In this document: positions 19,245-30,269 of the stretch, one piece after another
Position numbering within the stretch: the first letter of the stretch is position 1
Layout of the letters: every line of letters begins with the position of its first letter
NCBI GenBank assembly: GCA_964035575.1
Contig: OZ037835.1
Location: forward strand, 1,054,001 to 1,118,000
Direction of reading: 5' to 3'
DNA length: 64,000 nucleotides
From: Rhynchopus sp. YZ270_cl-10
Lineage: Eukaryota > Euglenozoa > Diplonemea > Diplonemida > Diplonemidae
Position numbers and translations under genes: made by a program
The notes under the pieces: model-generated
Database searches by the model: none
The model's input: the letters and a program-made list of their open reading frames with translations, nothing else
What the model was told of the DNA's origin: nothing

Positions 19245-21611
19245 TCATGAAGTTCTTGTTCCCAAGGAGCTCTGGGCGGAGGGGTGGTGCGTCGTTACCC
19301 GTAGGGTGCTCGAGAAGGCCTTCGGCGGGGCGGAAGCGTCACGCACCTCCTGCGATGCGTACTGCATGGCGTCTGGGTTCTGCCGCACTGCAGACGAGAA
19401 GAACGCACGGTCGGACAGCACTGCAGGCCCAGCGTACGTCAGACACTGCACATCCCTCCTGGCAAGAGGCCCTACAATGGACACATCATTCCGCACTTCG
19501 GGGTTTGCGTACTGAAGTGCCTGCGGGTGTGCAGGCAGAACACTGTGCACGATGTCGGTCTTATGGAGAAGTGCTCTGTCTGCGTACTGCAGAGAGTCCC
19601 ACTTCTGTGCCACGGCAGCACGCACAATGTCGATGTTGTTTTGCAGCTCGCTGGAGGCATACTGCAGGGAATGGCCATCGGTGGTGACCGCAAGGAGGAC
19701 AAGGCTGTGGTCGTTCTGCAGGCGAGGGGATGCGAACAGCAGAGCAGAGTTGCCCCACCCTTCGTCGGACGTTGTGACAGCAGCCTCGACCACGGCTCTG
19801 TCGTCGCGCAGGTCGGCAGAGGCATACTGAAGGTACGACCCGTCACCGCGCACACAGCTCAGAACAACGTCGCGGTCCGCCTGAAGCCGCTTGGAGACAA
19901 ACGAGATGACATGTGGTGTAGCAATAGAAAGAATAAACGCCTTGTCGTCGAGCAGATGCGTCCCAAGGAAGTGGAGACTACTCGTGGTCGTACAACCACG
20001 ACCGTTCCTGTTGGCCCAACTCATACGCCTCGATGCCTGTCTCGCAAGCGTCTCGCATTTCCGCAAACGTGGGCTCGCGTACAAAAACCCTTCGCATGAG
20101 TGCTGTACAGCGGCCAACACAATGTCGTAAGTATCCTGCAGTGCGGGTGATGCGTACTGCAGGTCAGAGCCCTGCGTCGACACCGCTGTCTTCACAAACT
20201 CGAAGTCGTCCCGCAGTGCCGGTGGTGCAAACGCAAGGTCGTTGTGCCGTGCTGCTGCTGCACGGCACAGCTCTGTGTCGCTATGCAGCGTGGCAGAAGC
20301 ATCACAGAGGTTTGCGCCCTTCTGCACTGCGAACAGCACAAACGCGTGGTTGCACCGCAACGTGGCGCTGCAGCTACAGAAGAGGCCAGCCGACCCCTCG
20401 ATAGCCAACCTCGCGACGTCTTCATCGTCTTGCCACTGATGCTTCAGGTGACGAAAGATGTGCGCATTTTTGCGTACGGCAGACACAATGAAACCTTTGT
20501 CCTGGCACAGAGTCTTACCATAATACTGTGCAACGTCTGGGCATTCAATACTGCACTGCAGAGCAAGCTCAGGATCGTCGCGGATACTGTTGCAGGCGTA
20601 GCGGAAGTCACTCTTGTGGTGGGCTATCGCCGCCATCACGACGACTCTGTCCGACTGCAAGGACTTATCCACGTAACGAAGATTTGCACAGATTTTACCC
20701 ATGCACGAGATAACAAATCTTTTGTCCTTCTTCAGGTCTTCGGACGCATACACCAGCGACCCTGCCGTGGCCACCACGAATTCGTCACCTTTCAGTTCGT
20801 CGGAGAAGACACAAAGGGTGTCGTGCCGCATGCGCACACATCGTATGGCAAGCCCACGGTCTGCACGAAGTGCTTCTGGCAGCCATGTGGGCTCCCAGGC
20901 ACCACCTACCACTGCGGCAGTGAAGATCTCGTGGTCCGCACGCACCTCCTCTGCAGCATACTGGATGGCAGAAGCGGAGCACTGCACACTGGCCAGCACG
21001 ATCACCGGGCACTTCTTCAGCTCGTCGCTCGCGTACCTAAGCATCTCCCCGTCGCGCTTCACACACTCCAACACCGTATCACGATCCGATCGGAGGTCCT
21101 CACAGCAAGCCCACGATAGACACATGCCATCCGTTGCACTGAGCACCGCCACACGGAAGTCTTTGTCGTGCCATGCGGATGGGTGCGCAGTTTCGAAGAT
21201 ATGCGGTGACGATGCGACGTGCTCAACAATGGTTGGGTGGGTTTGCACTTCGAGGGGGAGGTGTCGGAACTCTGCTTTGTCACACTGCAGGGCAGCTAAG
21301 GCGCAGGGGATGTCTCTTTGCACGCTGTCTGGCAGGTCTGTGTAGCTTCGTGTTCCGTTGCGGATGTGTTCCACGAAGACATCCATAGACACCACAACAT
21401 CGACAACAGCAGCATACGCCAAGCAGCTTGCAGCAGACACAAGCTCCTCATCGTCTCCAATGCTGACCCCGTCCACATGCAGCGCCACATGCTCCACGTC
21501 ACACCCAAACTCCTGCGCAGCGTTCTCGCGGAGCTTCCCAATGGTATCACACTCACCCACCTCAACACCCACCTCCTCTGACGTCAACGCATAGCGTAGG
21601 AACATCTCCAT
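19245..21611 (-). CDS. DUF4116-type repeat protein with ubiquitin-like N-terminus
   Basis: The predicted protein has 788 residues. The ATG lies 14 nt after a CACACAG acceptor-like site (AG at 21626-21627), which supports this start. Residues 1-75 (MEMFLRYALTSEEVGVEVGE, KLRENAAQEFGCDVEHVALH, IGDDEELVSA) look ubiquitin-like. From about residue 150 the chain is a long array of roughly 50-residue units containing L..D...V..AV...G..L.YAS..L..D (RDVVLSCVRGDGSYLQYASA, DHSLVLLAVTTDGHSLQYAS), which matches the DUF4116 pattern of protist and giant-virus genomes. The function of DUF4116 is unknown. The unit structure suggests an alpha-solenoid binding surface. No signal or membrane segment is seen. The N-terminal ubiquitin-like region plus repeat scaffold parallels the LRR family in this window. 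Confidence 0.8.
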   Translation of the reverse strand: MEMFLRYALTSEEVGVEVGECDTIGKLRENAAQEFGCDVEHVALHVDGVSIGDDEELVSAASCLAYAAVVDVVVSMDVFVEHIRNGTRSYTDLPDSVQRDIPCALAALQCDKAEFRHLPLEVQTHPTIVEHVASSPHIFETAHPSAWHDKDFRVAVLSATDGMCLSWACCEDLRSDRDTVLECVKRDGEMLRYASDELKKCPVIVLASVQCSASAIQYAAEEVRADHEIFTAAVVGGAWEPTWLPEALRADRGLAIRCVRMRHDTLCVFSDELKGDEFVVATAGSLVYASEDLKKDKRFVISCMGKICANLRYVDKSLQSDRVVVMAAIAHHKSDFRYACNSIRDDPELALQCSIECPDVAQYYGKTLCQDKGFIVSAVRKNAHIFRHLKHQWQDDEDVARLAIEGSAGLFCSCSATLRCNHAFVLFAVQKGANLCDASATLHSDTELCRAAAARHNDLAFAPPALRDDFEFVKTAVSTQGSDLQYASPALQDTYDIVLAAVQHSCEGFLYASPRLRKCETLARQASRRMSWANRNGRGCTTTSSLHFLGTHLLDDKAFILSIATPHVISFVSKRLQADRDVVLSCVRGDGSYLQYASADLRDDRAVVEAAVTTSDEGWGNSALLFASPRLQNDHSLVLLAVTTDGHSLQYASSELQNNIDIVRAAVAQKWDSLQYADRALLHKTDIVHSVLPAHPQALQYANPEVRNDVSIVGPLARRDVQCLTYAGPAVLSDRAFFSSAVRQNPDAMQYASQEVRDASAPPKAFSSTLRVTTHHPSAQSSLGTRTS

Positions 21612-22238
21612 CGTGTAGGGTAGATCTGTGTGGAGTAGGGGGGTGGGGTGGGGTGGGCATCAAGGAGGTGATGAGAGGGTTGTGTGTTGTCGTAGATTTT
21701 TCAGATAAAAGGTGAAGTTGTTGATGCAGGCACCTCCGACTGAGCCACGTACGATGCCAGCCCCGGATGAAAGTGAAAGTACCCTGCAGCAGAAGGTGTA
21801 AAGAAACCTTATAGTTTGCCCGTACCGGAAGTGAAAGAGGGTGGTACATAACCGCTTGTCAGCCGGTGGCTCAGCCTCCGCGGAAGAGTTGTGAGCGTCC
21901 AGGTACTTTCGTTCGCTTGACCCAACTCTTAGTGAAGCAATAGTAGAGAAAAGAGAGCAAAGGGGGGAGCTCTCTCTCTCTCTTGGCGTCCCATGCTGTA
22001 GCGACAGTTGGGCAAAACTGAGGGGGAAACACAAGTGTGTCGTGTGTAAGAGAGGGGAGGGATGTTCTGTTAAAAGGGGCCGTTTGTTGTTTTGTTTTGA
22101 TGACTCTTTGGCTTTGCTGTTCCTCACACGTACTTACCCAAACACCCCACCTCCCCTCCCCAAACAAAACCCTTCTTCAGGAAAAGAAATCGAAACAAAG
22201 AATGCGTGAATCCCCCAATGTCGTACCCACCCCGACCC
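21612..22238. other. Intergenic; left boundary of the LRR segmental duplications
   Basis: From about 22016 the sequence matches 24890, 27630 and 37975 onward (GTGTGTCGTGTG, GATGTTCTGTTAAAAGG, then C-rich DNA leading into the octamer array). This marks the left side of a unit repeated four times. No ORF here is credible. Confidence 0.6.
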
Positions 22239-22622
22239 TATTCCCCTATTCCCCTATTCCCCTATTCCCCTATTCCCCTATTCCCCTATTCCCCTATTCC
22301 CCTATTCCCCTATTCCCCTATTCCCCTATTCCCCTATTCCCCTATTCCCCTATTCCCCTATTCCCCTATTCCCCTATTCCCCTATTCCCCTATTCCCCTA
22401 TTCCCCTATTCCCCTATTCCCCTATTCCCCTATTCCCCTATTCCCCTATTCCCCTATTCCCCTATTCCCCTATTCCCCTATTCCCCTATTCCCCTATTCC
22501 CCTATTCCCCTATTCCCCTATTCCCCTATTCCCCTATTCCCCTATTCCCCTATTCCCCTATTCCCCTATTCCCCTATTCCCCTATTCCCCTATTCCCCTA
22601 TTCCCCTATTCCCCTATTCCCC
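22239..22622. repeat. TATTCCCC octamer array, 48 copies (locus A)
   Basis: Forty-eight uninterrupted copies of the octamer lie about 150 bp downstream of the LRR3 stop on the minus strand, probably in its 3'UTR. Read with the gene, the unit is GGGGAATA, so the transcript would carry a long G-quadruplex-prone run. Stop-free frames across it (LFPYSPIP repeats) are a by-product of the array. Confidence 0.95.
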
Positions 22623-22770
22623 CTTCTCGTGGCAAGACCGACAAACGAGAGCAAAAACGTAACAACAGTTCACAGAAGCTTCGGACCATGGTACTGCGGG
22701 TTGCCTCTGACGCATCGATGCAGATGCGGCTGACTGTGCTCTTGCCGGTTGCAAACGCACCGGCCTTCTA

Positions 22771-24181
22771 TCATTCTGAGCCTCTCCGTCGCTTGCGGCA
22801 CTGCTCGGGAGATTCGTCTCTGCTACGTTTCGGACGTGCATCAACAAGCTCCTTCAGGTTGCTTTCCTGTACTCGACTCGACACAGGGCTGCTGCAGCCG
22901 GAGAGGTGGATGCTCTTCAACGAAGTGTACTGGTCAGCAGGTAGTGGACCCATGTGCATGACGATCCCGAGTGGGGACAAGTCTAGTTCTGTGAGGCTGC
23001 TGCAGTTGGCAAGAAAGTCATCACCGATGTTATCAACCATGCACAGCGGCGTCAAGTTTAGTTCCATGAGGCTGGTGCAGTCGTTGAGAAAGCAGTCTCC
23101 TATTTGCGCAACATTTTCGAGTGGCGACAAGTCAAGCACTGTGAGGCCGCTGCAGCCGCCAAGAAAATATTCCCCTATTTCTGTAACATTGCTGAGTGGT
23201 GACAGGTCTAGCGCTGTTAGGCTCTCGCAGCCGTCAAGAAAATTTGCATCTATGTGTGTAACATTGCTGAGTGGTGTCAAGTCTAGTTCTGTGAGGCTGG
23301 TGCAGTCCGCAAGAAACCAATGATCGATGTCTGCAACATTGCTAAGTGGGGCCAAGTTTAGTTCTCTAAGGCCCCAGCAGTTGGCAAGAAAGCATTTACG
23401 TAGTTGTGTAAGATTGGCGAGCGATGTCAAGTCTAGTTCTGTGAGGCCGCTGCAGCCGAAAAGAAAGAAACAACGAACTATCGTAACCTTGCTGAGTGGT
23501 GCCAAGTTCAGCACTGTGAGGTTGTTGCAGCCGTTAAGAAAGCAGTCGCCAATGTCTGTGACATTGCTGAGTGGTGACAGGTCTAGCGTTGTGAGGCTGG
23601 TGCAGTACGTAAGAAACTTATCGGCTACTTGTGTAATCCTGCTGAGTGGCGACAGGTCTAATACTGTGAGGCCTGTGCAGCTGGTTAGAAAGTTCTCGCC
23701 AATCCGCGTCACATTGCACAACCCAGAGAGGTTGATACTTGTCAACGTTGAACACCCACCAAGAAAATAGTCACCTATTTCCGTCACACACAAAACAGCA
23801 CTCAGATCAAGTGTTGTTAACGTTGTTTCTCGCAAGAAGCCGTGCGGAATGACAGTCGCAACCTCCGCCTGCAGAAGCAAACACGCCACCTCAGGATCCT
23901 CCACACTCTCCAACCTCTCGGCGGTCAGGTCTGTCTCACCCAACGCATGAAGCTCTGCAATGGCTTGGTACTTCTGCGTCTTCTTCAGGATGATTGTGTC
24001 ACCAGCACTCAGCTGCGCGATGTCCTCTCCTTCCTCCTTCCCTCCGAATCCCATGTGGAAGCTGTCCTCAGCCAACCCTGCTGCAGTCGCCACCTTCTGC
24101 TGCATCGTCTCCGTTGTGTCATCCACACCCACCCTCGATCACGTACAAGTTGTCTGCACAGTCCTTTATGATCAGTTCCAT
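22771..24181 (-). CDS. Ubl-like/LRR protein 3, with an N-terminal frameshift
   Basis: The body encodes about thirteen 25-residue LRRs (DYFLGGCSTLTSINLSGLCN, DCFLNGCNNLTVLNLAPLSK and similar), ending in RPKRSRDESPEQCRKRRR. The N-terminus would start MELIIKDCADNLYVIE at 24179-24181. Near 24131-24136 there is one extra C relative to all paralogues (CACCCACCCTCG against CACCCACCTCG), which shifts the frame inside the ubiquitin-like region. Downstream of the shift the frame is open from VGVDDTTETMQQK to the stop. The gene may be a recent pseudogene, it may initiate internally, or the extra base may be a sequencing error. Role as for the other family members: probable protein-binding scaffold with a basic, possibly nuclear-targeting tail. 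Confidence 0.75.
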
Positions 24182-25117
24182 TTACCTTCTTTTGTGTTGC
24201 TCTGTTGTGTGGTGGGGTTGTGGGGTTGGGGCAACGACGTAGAAACCCCTTGGCAGGCAGAGCCGTGCAACGACACCGCACGAAGCCGCAAGACGCACGA
24301 TGGTAGGTGACTGCTTAGACGACCTGGGAGAAGAACACCCACCAGCTGCCACCTGCCTGAGGGCACAGACGGCACAGTGCCATGTCGCGAAAGTGAACCC
24401 ACACACTGAATAAAAACACCACCCAAGAGAGGCACCCCACACCAGCACCAGCGCACCCCACCCCATCCACCCCACGCAAGGAAGAACGCCAAAGGTGCTC
24501 TTGTGCTGCAACCACAGACAAGCTGAGGTGCCAGACAAATGCACGAAAGCACCCCACGGCTGGGCACGTCCCTGTTCCACCTCATATTCTTTGCTGATCT
24601 GTTGGTTCAGTGTAGCTACCATTCAGGCAGTCTTAACTATGCAGAAAACACTCTCAAGAAAGGCCTCTGATCTGGGGCACAGTTGATGCGCTGCAACTAC
24701 CGGGTTTTGGAGACCGTCACTCTGAAACAAATGTTAGACTTGGGTAGACCAACGTTTATTACATCAAACACGGCCAGAAGTGGCCAGAAAACTCGAGTAT
24801 GCAGGTGCACAATATATTTGCTCGATCTCCTTGGTGGAGTAGTTCACTCTTTGAATCATAATATAGACAAAATCTCAAGATGCAGTGTCAGCAAAACTGA
24901 GGGGGAAACACAAGTGTGTCGTGTGTAAGAGAGGGGAGGGATGTTCTGTTAAAAGGGGCCGTTTGTTGTTTTGTTTTGATGACTCTTTGGCTTTGCTGTT
25001 CCTCACACGTACTTACCCAAACACCCCACCTCCCCTCCCCAAATAAAACCCTTCTTCAGGAAAAGAAATCGAAACAAAGAATGCGTGAATCCCCCAATGT
25101 CGTACCCACCCCGACCC
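24182..25117. other. Spacer between duplicated LRR loci
   Basis: It contains the LRR3 upstream region, a short R1 copy (about 24465-24560) and a roughly 350-bp spacer (about 24560-24910) that recurs at about 27300-27640 and 37650-37985. No gene is recognised. Confidence 0.6.
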
Positions 25118-25141
25118 TATTCCCCTATTCCCCTATTCCCC
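25118..25141. repeat. TATTCCCC octamer array, 3 copies (locus B)
   Basis: Only three octamers occur here, in the same position relative to the LRR gene as the 48-, 72- and 104-copy arrays. This shows extreme copy-number change between near-identical loci. Confidence 0.95.
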
Positions 25142-25289
25142 CTTCTCGTGGCAAGACCGACAAACGAGAGCAAAAACGTAACAACAGTTCACAGAAGCTT
25201 CGGACCATGGTACTGCGGGTTGCCTCTGACGCATCGATGCAGATGCGGCTGACTGTGCTCTTGCCGGTTGCAAACGCACCGGCCTTCTA

Positions 25290-26699
25290 TCATTCTGAGC
25301 CTCTCCGTCGCTTGCGGCACTGCTCGGGAGATTCGTCTCTGCTACGTTTCGGACGTGCATCAACAAGCTCCTTCAGGTTGCTTTCCTGTACTCTACTCGA
25401 CACAGCGCTGCTGCAGCCGGAGAGGTGGATGCTCTTCAACGAAGTGTACAGGTCAGCAGGTAGCACACCCATGTGCATGACGATGCCGAGTGGGGATAAA
25501 TCAATCGCTGTGAGGCTGGTGCAGTTGGCAAGAAAGTCATCACCGATGTTATCAACCATGCACAGCGGCGTCAAGTCTAGTTCTGTCAGTCCGCTGCAGC
25601 CGTGAAGAAAACAGTCGCCTATGTCTGTAACATTGCTGAGTGGTGTCAGGTCTAGCGTTGTGAGGCTGGTGCAGCCGTCAAGAAACCAACGATCGATGTG
25701 TGCAAGATTGCTAAGTGACGACAAGTCTAATACTGTGAGGCCGCTGCAGCCATCAAGAAATGAAGTACCGACTTTCGTAACATGTCTAAGTGGTGCCAAG
25801 TTCAGCACTGGGAGGCTCTCGCAGCCGCCAAGAAAGCAATCACCAACTTGTGTAATCCTGCTGAGTGGCGACAAATCTAATGCTGTGAGGCCTGTGCAGT
25901 TGGCAAGAAAGCATTTACGTAGTCGTGTAAGATTGGCGAGCGATGTCAAGTCTAGTTCTGTGAGGTCGCTGCAGCCGCAAAGAAAGAAACAACGAACTAT
26001 CGTAACCCTGCTGAGTGGTGCCAAGTTCAGCACTGTGAGGCCGCTGCAGCCGTTAAGAAAGCAGTCGCCTATGTCTGTGACATTGCTGAGTGGTGACAGG
26101 TCTAGCGTTGTGAGGCTGGGGCAGTCGTGAAGAAACTTATCGGCTACTTGTGTAATCCTGCTGAGTGGCGACAGGTCTAACACTGTGAGGCCTGTGCAGG
26201 TGGTTAGAAAGTAGGCGCCAATCCGCGTCACATTGCACAACCCAGAGAGGTTGATACTTGTCAACGTTGAACACCCACCAAGAAAGTAGTCACCTATTTC
26301 CGTCACACACGAAACAGCACTCAGATCAAGTGTTGTTAACGTTGTGTATTCCAAGAAGCCGTGCGGAATGACAGTCGCAACCTCCGCCTGCAGAAGCAAA
26401 CACGCCACCTCAGGATCCTCCACACTCTCCAGCCTCTCTGCAGTGATATCGGTCTCACCCAACTTATGAAGCTCTGCAATGGCTTGGTACTTCTGCGTTT
26501 TCGTGAGGATGATTGTGTCACCAGCACTCAGCTGCGCGATGTCGTCTCCTTCCTCCTTCCCTCCGAAGCCCATGTGGAAGCTGTCCTCAGCCAACCCTGC
26601 TGCAGTCGCCACCTTCTGCCGCATCTCCTCCGTTGTGTCATCCACACCCACCTCGATCACGTACAAGTTGTCTGCACAGTCCTTGATGGTCAGTTCCAT
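25290..26699 (-). CDS. Ubl-like/LRR protein 4 (intact)
   Basis: The predicted protein has 469 residues starting MELTIKDCADNLYVIEVG, shortly after CACACAACAG, a likely trans-splice acceptor. The intact ubiquitin-like N-terminus is followed by AIAELHKLGETDITAERL, thirteen 25-residue LRRs and the C-terminal RPKRSRDESPEQCRKRRR motif. It is the only undamaged member of the four tandem copies. Repeat order differs from LRR3: a block around LSRITQVGDCFLGGCESLPV is present here and not there. This shows unit gain and loss within the LRR array. No signal peptide or membrane segment is seen. Confidence 0.88.
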   Translation of the reverse strand: MELTIKDCADNLYVIEVGVDDTTEEMRQKVATAAGLAEDSFHMGFGGKEEGDDIAQLSAGDTIILTKTQKYQAIAELHKLGETDITAERLESVEDPEVACLLLQAEVATVIPHGFLEYTTLTTLDLSAVSCVTEIGDYFLGGCSTLTSINLSGLCNVTRIGAYFLTTCTGLTVLDLSPLSRITQVADKFLHDCPSLTTLDLSPLSNVTDIGDCFLNGCSGLTVLNLAPLSRVTIVRCFFLCGCSDLTELDLTSLANLTRLRKCFLANCTGLTALDLSPLSRITQVGDCFLGGCESLPVLNLAPLRHVTKVGTSFLDGCSGLTVLDLSSLSNLAHIDRWFLDGCTSLTTLDLTPLSNVTDIGDCFLHGCSGLTELDLTPLCMVDNIGDDFLANCTSLTAIDLSPLGIVMHMGVLPADLYTSLKSIHLSGCSSAVSSRVQESNLKELVDARPKRSRDESPEQCRKRRRGSE

Positions 26700-27858
26700 T
26701 TGTCTTCTTTTGTGTTGCTCTGTTGTGTGGTGGGGTTGTGGGGTTGGGGCAACGACGTAGAAACCCCTTGGCAGGCAGAGCCGTGCAACGACACCGCACG
26801 AAGCCGTCTCAGCCAATGTTTAGCGTACACATACATGCCGCATACGTCACGAAGTATGGCAGACAGGCACACAAGCAAGCAGAGCGCTCCCACCGTCACC
26901 ACTCACAGCACGCGAGTGTCCCCATCCCCACCAGAAGCAAGAGTGTCCCCAACCAGCCCTGAGCACGACGTCCTCTCCCGACCACACACACGCTTTGGCC
27001 CACCCACAAAGCTGCTCATCATTGCACGCATCACGCAGACGCACGATGGTAGGTGACTGCTTAGACGACCTGGGAGAAGAACACCCACCAGCTGCCATCT
27101 GCCTGAGGGCACAGACGGCACAGTGCCATGTCGCGAAAGTGAACCCACACACTGAATAAAAACACCACAAGATAGGCACCCCACACCAGCACCAGCGCAC
27201 CCCATCCCACCCCACGCAAGGAAGAACGCCAAAGGTGCTCTCGTGCTGCAACCACAGACAAGCTGAGGTGCCAGACAAATGCACGAAAGCACCCCACGGC
27301 TGGGCACGTCCCTGTTCCACCTCATATTCTTTGCTGATCTGTTGGTTCAGTGTAGCTACCATTCAGGCAGTCTTCACTATGCAGAAAACACTCTCAAGAA
27401 AGGCCTCTGATCTTGGGCACAGTTGATGCGCTGCAACTACCAGGTTTTGGAGACCGTCACTCTGAAACAAATGTTAGACTTGGGTAGACCAACGTTTATT
27501 ACATCAAACACGGCCAGAAGTGGCCAGAAAACTCGAGTGTGCAGGTGCACAATATATTTGCTCGATCTCCTTGGTGCAGTAGTTCACTCTTTGAATCATA
27601 ATATAGACAAAATCTCAAGATGCAGTGTCAGCAAAACTGAGGGGGAAACACAAGTGTGTCGTGTGTAAGAGAGGGGAGGGATGTTCTGTTAAAAGGGGCC
27701 GTTTGTTGTTTTGTTTTGATGACTCTTTGGCTTTGCTGTTCTTCACACTGTACTTACCCAAACACCCCACCTCCCCTCCCCAAATAAAACCCTTCTTCAG
27801 GAAAAGAAATCGAAACAAAGAATGCGTGAATCCCCCAATGTCGTACCCACCCCGACCC
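26700..27858. other. Spacer between duplicated LRR loci, with extra upstream block
   Basis: The stretch at about 26805-27050, after the acceptor-like region, is shared with 33685-33930 and 42735-42980 and is missing from the LRR3 locus. A short R1 copy (27212-27300) and the common spacer follow. ORFs on both strands recur with the duplication but match nothing known. Confidence 0.55.
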
Positions 27859-28434
27859 TATTCCCCTATTCCCCTATTCCCCTATTCCCCTATTCCCCTA
27901 TTCCCCTATTCCCCTATTCCCCTATTCCCCTATTCCCCTATTCCCCTATTCCCCTATTCCCCTATTCCCCTATTCCCCTATTCCCCTATTCCCCTATTCC
28001 CCTATTCCCCTATTCCCCTATTCCCCTATTCCCCTATTCCCCTATTCCCCTATTCCCCTATTCCCCTATTCCCCTATTCCCCTATTCCCCTATTCCCCTA
28101 TTCCCCTATTCCCCTATTCCCCTATTCCCCTATTCCCCTATTCCCCTATTCCCCTATTCCCCTATTCCCCTATTCCCCTATTCCCCTATTCCCCTATTCC
28201 CCTATTCCCCTATTCCCCTATTCCCCTATTCCCCTATTCCCCTATTCCCCTATTCCCCTATTCCCCTATTCCCCTATTCCCCTATTCCCCTATTCCCCTA
28301 TTCCCCTATTCCCCTATTCCCCTATTCCCCTATTCCCCTATTCCCCTATTCCCCTATTCCCCTATTCCCCTATTCCCCTATTCCCCTATTCCCCTATTCC
28401 CCTATTCCCCTATTCCCCTATTCCCCTATTCCCC
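27859..28434. repeat. TATTCCCC octamer array, 72 copies (locus C)
   Basis: Seventy-two perfect octamers end in a TATCCCC variant. It occupies the same downstream position relative to its LRR gene as the other three arrays. Confidence 0.95.
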
Positions 28435-30269
28435 TATCCCCCCTTCTCGTGGCAAGACCGACAAACGAGAGCAAAAACGTAACAACACTTCACAGAAGCT
28501 TCGGACCATGGTACTGCGGGTTGCCTCTGACGCATCGATGCAGATGCGGCTGACTGTGCTCTTGCCGGTTGCAAACGCACCGGCCTTCTATCATTCTGAG
28601 CCTCTCCGTCGCTTGCGGCACTGCTCGGGAGATTCGTCTCTGCTACGTTTCGGACGTGCATCAACAAGCTCCTTCAGGTTGCTTTCCTGTACTCTACTCG
28701 ACACAGGGCTGCTGCAGCCGGAGAGGTGGATGCTCTTCAACGAAGTGTACAGGTGAGCAGGTAGTGGACCCATGTGCATGACGATGCCGAGTGGGGACAA
28801 GTCAAGCACTGTGAGGCTGCTGCAGCTGGCAAGAAAGCCACCACCGATTTTATAAACCATGCACAGCGGCGTCAAGTCTAGTTCTGTGAGGCTGGTGCAG
28901 TCGTTGAGAAAGGAGTCTCCTATTTGCGCAATATTCTCGAGTGGCGACAAGTCTAGTTCTGTGAGGCCGCTGCAGCCCTCAAGAAAGCTGCCGTCTATGT
29001 CTGTGACATTGCTAAGTGGTGTCAGGTCTAGCGTTGTGAGGCTGGTGCATCCCTCAAGAAACCAACGATCGATGTCTGTAACATTGCTGAGTGGTGCCAA
29101 GTTTAGTTCTCTAAGGCCCCAGCAGTTGGCAAGAAAGCATTCGCTTATGTGTCCAAGATTGCTGAGTGGCGACAAGTCTAATACTGTGAGGCCGCTGCAG
29201 CCATCAAGAAATGAACCATCGACTTTCGTAACATGTCTAAGTGGTGCCAAGTTCAGCACTATGAGGCCGATGCAGCCATCAAAAAACGATTCACCAACTT
29301 GTGTAATCCTGCTAAGTGGCGACAAATCTAATGCTGTGAGGCCTGTGCAGTTGGCAAGAAAGTATTCACGTAGTTGTGTAAGATTGGCGAGCGATGTCAA
29401 GTCTAGTTCTGTGAGGCCGCTGCAGCCGTAGAGAAAGAAACCACCAACTACCGTAACCTTGCTGAGTGGTGCCAAGTTCAGCACTGTGAGGCTCTTGCAC
29501 TCGTTAAGAAAGCAGTCGCCTATGTCTGTGACATTGCTGAGTGGTGTCAGGTCTAGCGTTGTGAGGCTGGTGCACTCCTCGAGAAAGCTTCCGGCTACTT
29601 GTGTAATCCTGCTGAGTGGCGACAGGTCTAATACTGTGAGGCCTCTGCAGGTGGTTAGAAAGTTCTCGCCAATCCGCGTCACATTGCACAACCCAGAGAG
29701 GTTGATACTTGTCAACGTTGAACACCCATCAAGAAAATAGTCACCTATTTCCGTCACACACAAAACAGCACTCAGATCAAGTGTTGTTAACGTTGTGTCT
29801 CCCAAGAAGCCATGCGGAATGACAGTCGCAACCTCCGCCTGCAGAAGCAAACACGCCACCTCAGGATCCTCCACACTCTCCAGCCTCTCTGCAAAAATAA
29901 ACGTTTTTAAAAATAGGATGGAGCACCCCGGTCCGAAAAGGAATGCAGCCACCCCTGGCTTCAGGCTCGCGAACCCAGTATTGCAGTAACACTGGGTCTC
30001 ACGGGCCAAAAACCGAACAAAGAAAAGGAAAATGTTTGGGTTCAGCGACAGCGCCAATGGGCTGACGCGACGCTGAACCAACTTAAAATAAAATAAAAAA
30101 ATCTTGTATCAACTTGAAAAAGAAAAGCAATGAACAGCAACAGAGCCATTTGGGCTTACGCGTCGCTAAAGTAACTGAAAAACAATGTTTTAAAAACAAG
30201 AATGTCGTTGACCAAGATTGAAATACACGAAAAAGGTAAAATACTAAGAATTGCCTCATATTCCATGGG

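Noticed and set aside
22037-23323. Plus-strand ORFs of LFPYSPIP repeats at this and the three sister loci
   Set aside because: They are translations of the TATTCCCC array joined to the antisense of the LRR gene. The minus-strand LRR frame has the family support.
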